Below the pieces are notes generated by a model. That model did no database searches. It was not told where the DNA came from and saw only the letters and a list, made by a program, of their open reading frames with translations. Made by a program: the position numbers and the translations under genes. From JASLDZ01 sp964244065 (GTDB lineage: Bacteria; Pseudomonadota; Alphaproteobacteria; Caulobacterales; Caulobacteraceae), in the NCBI GenBank assembly GCA_964244065.1, contig CAXTHH010000004.1:124001-188000 (forward strand): 64,000 bases of DNA. The letters run 5' to 3'. The number at the start of each line of letters is the position of its first letter. Within the stretch, counting starts at the first letter, position 1. Of this stretch, positions 63,384 to 64,000 are shown in pieces.

Positions 63384-64000
63384 GTGCGCTATCGCCCGTT
63401 CGGAGCGGATGGACAGACCATCTCGGCCCTGACCCTGGCCCTCGGCGAGCGGCCCGAGGGCGAAGCGGCGCGCGTGCGCCTGGTCTACGCCGCGCTGGAG
63501 GCGGGGGTGAACGGCTTCGAGCTGCGCGCCTCCGGCGCCGCCGCGGCGCTGGGGCGCGGCCTGCGGGCCCTGGAGCGGCGCATGGTGCTGATCTCCGTGC
63601 GCCTGACGGGGGCGCACCGGCTGGACTGCGACGCGGTGGTGGCCGAGATCGAGCAGCCCCTACTGGCGGGCCGCCTCGGCCGGCTCGACCTGGTGATGGT
63701 GGACGGACCCGCGCGTCTGACCGAAAGCGGCTGGGACGCCCTGGAGGCGGCCCGCGACGCCGGGCGGACGCGCCTGATCGGCGTCGCTGGCGAGGGCGCG
63801 CGCGCGGCCTTGCCCCGGGCGCAGGTCGACGTGTTCGGCGCGCGCCACAACCTCGCCTCGACCTGGGCCGACCGCAACCGGATCAAGGAGGCGGTGGCCC
63901 TCGGCCGCACGGTGGTGGGGCACGGCCATATGCCCCCCGCGCCGGGGACGGACGAAGCGGCGCCCCGCCGCGGCCTGTTCGGCATGAAGCGCCGGCCCGC
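63384..64000 (+). CDS. Aldo/keto reductase-like protein (cut by the window edge)
   Basis: Begins at GTG 63384 (VRYRPFGADGQTISALTLAL) and is still open at 64000 (205 codons seen). TIM-barrel-like pattern of an aldo/keto reductase (YAALEAGVNGFELRAS, LGRLDLVMVDGP, ALEAARDAGRTRLIGVAG), but the DxxxxYG catalytic stretch is replaced by ELRASGAAAALG, so the active-site Tyr/Asp seem missing; it may be a degenerate family member. 5 bp after bolA. Confidence 0.6.
   Translation, partial: MRYRPFGADGQTISALTLALGERPEGEAARVRLVYAALEAGVNGFELRASGAAAALGRGLRALERRMVLISVRLTGAHRLDCDAVVAEIEQPLLAGRLGRLDLVMVDGPARLTESGWDALEAARDAGRTRLIGVAGEGARAALPRAQVDVFGARHNLASTWADRNRIKEAVALGRTVVGHGHMPPAPGTDEAAPRRGLFGMKRRP

Overview
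This is a GC-rich (about 70%) alphaproteobacterial chromosome segment, most likely from the Caulobacterales. Support for this comes from the F-ATPase zeta-type inhibitor gene, which is typical of alphaproteobacteria, from the purC-purS-purQ-purL-bolA order, from frequent GTG starts with 4-nt gene overlaps, and from Caulobacter-like intergenic palindromes. The genus cannot be fixed from the sequence alone.

Layout. (1) 0.2-13.5 kb is an accessory region. A tyrosine recombinase (235-1533) sits beside a tRNA-Arg-derived 3' fragment (1768-1806). A second, 37/39-identical fragment in the same orientation lies at 13507-13545. The 11.7 kb between them holds decayed genes (a vsr with an amber codon, a shattered heme peroxidase, an internally deleted small protein gene) and a set of light-related genes: TspO, a membrane LytTR regulator, a beta-carotene-cleaving Blh enzyme, a proton-pump rhodopsin and a LOV-HTH photoreceptor regulator. 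Blh would make retinal for the rhodopsin, and the LOV protein is a candidate blue-light regulator of the same cluster. (2) 13.8-16.2 kb has a membrane-anchored unknown protein and an ammonium transporter. (3) 16.4-25.9 kb is one minus-strand operon, ilvD-ilvC-ilvB-ilvM-leuA-leuC-leuD-leuB, encoding nearly the whole Val/Leu route. It is preceded by a leader peptide rich in rare CTA/GTA codons and by an intrinsic terminator, a textbook attenuator. LeuA lacks its leucine-sensing domain. (4) 26.0-33.3 kb has a lone receiver protein, a 28-residue double-glycine peptide gene with its own promoter and terminator, a C39-peptidase ABC exporter, an HlyD-type adaptor, a PKHD hydroxylase and a siderophore-type TonB receptor with a Fur-box-like palindrome. 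(5) 33.4-45.6 kb is metabolic and envelope genes: a sugar dehydrogenase fused to a PEBP domain, two SDRs, an aspartic protease, a frameshifted PBP1A, gamma-glutamyltransferase, dienelactone hydrolase, glyoxalase, PhoH and gamma-carbonic anhydrase. (6) 45.6-53.0 kb has an MFS transporter, a GST, radC-map-sfsA and a three-gene operon of a CinA-like protein with two unknowns. (7) 53.1-64 kb is the purine region (purB, purC, purS, purQ, purL) with a Kef-type antiporter, zeta inhibitor, BolA, several tiny hydrophilic genes and a truncated aldo/keto-reductase-like gene at the right edge.

Dispersed palindromic elements of about 90-115 bp occupy several intergenic gaps. No rRNA, complete tRNA, CRISPR array or insertion sequence was found.
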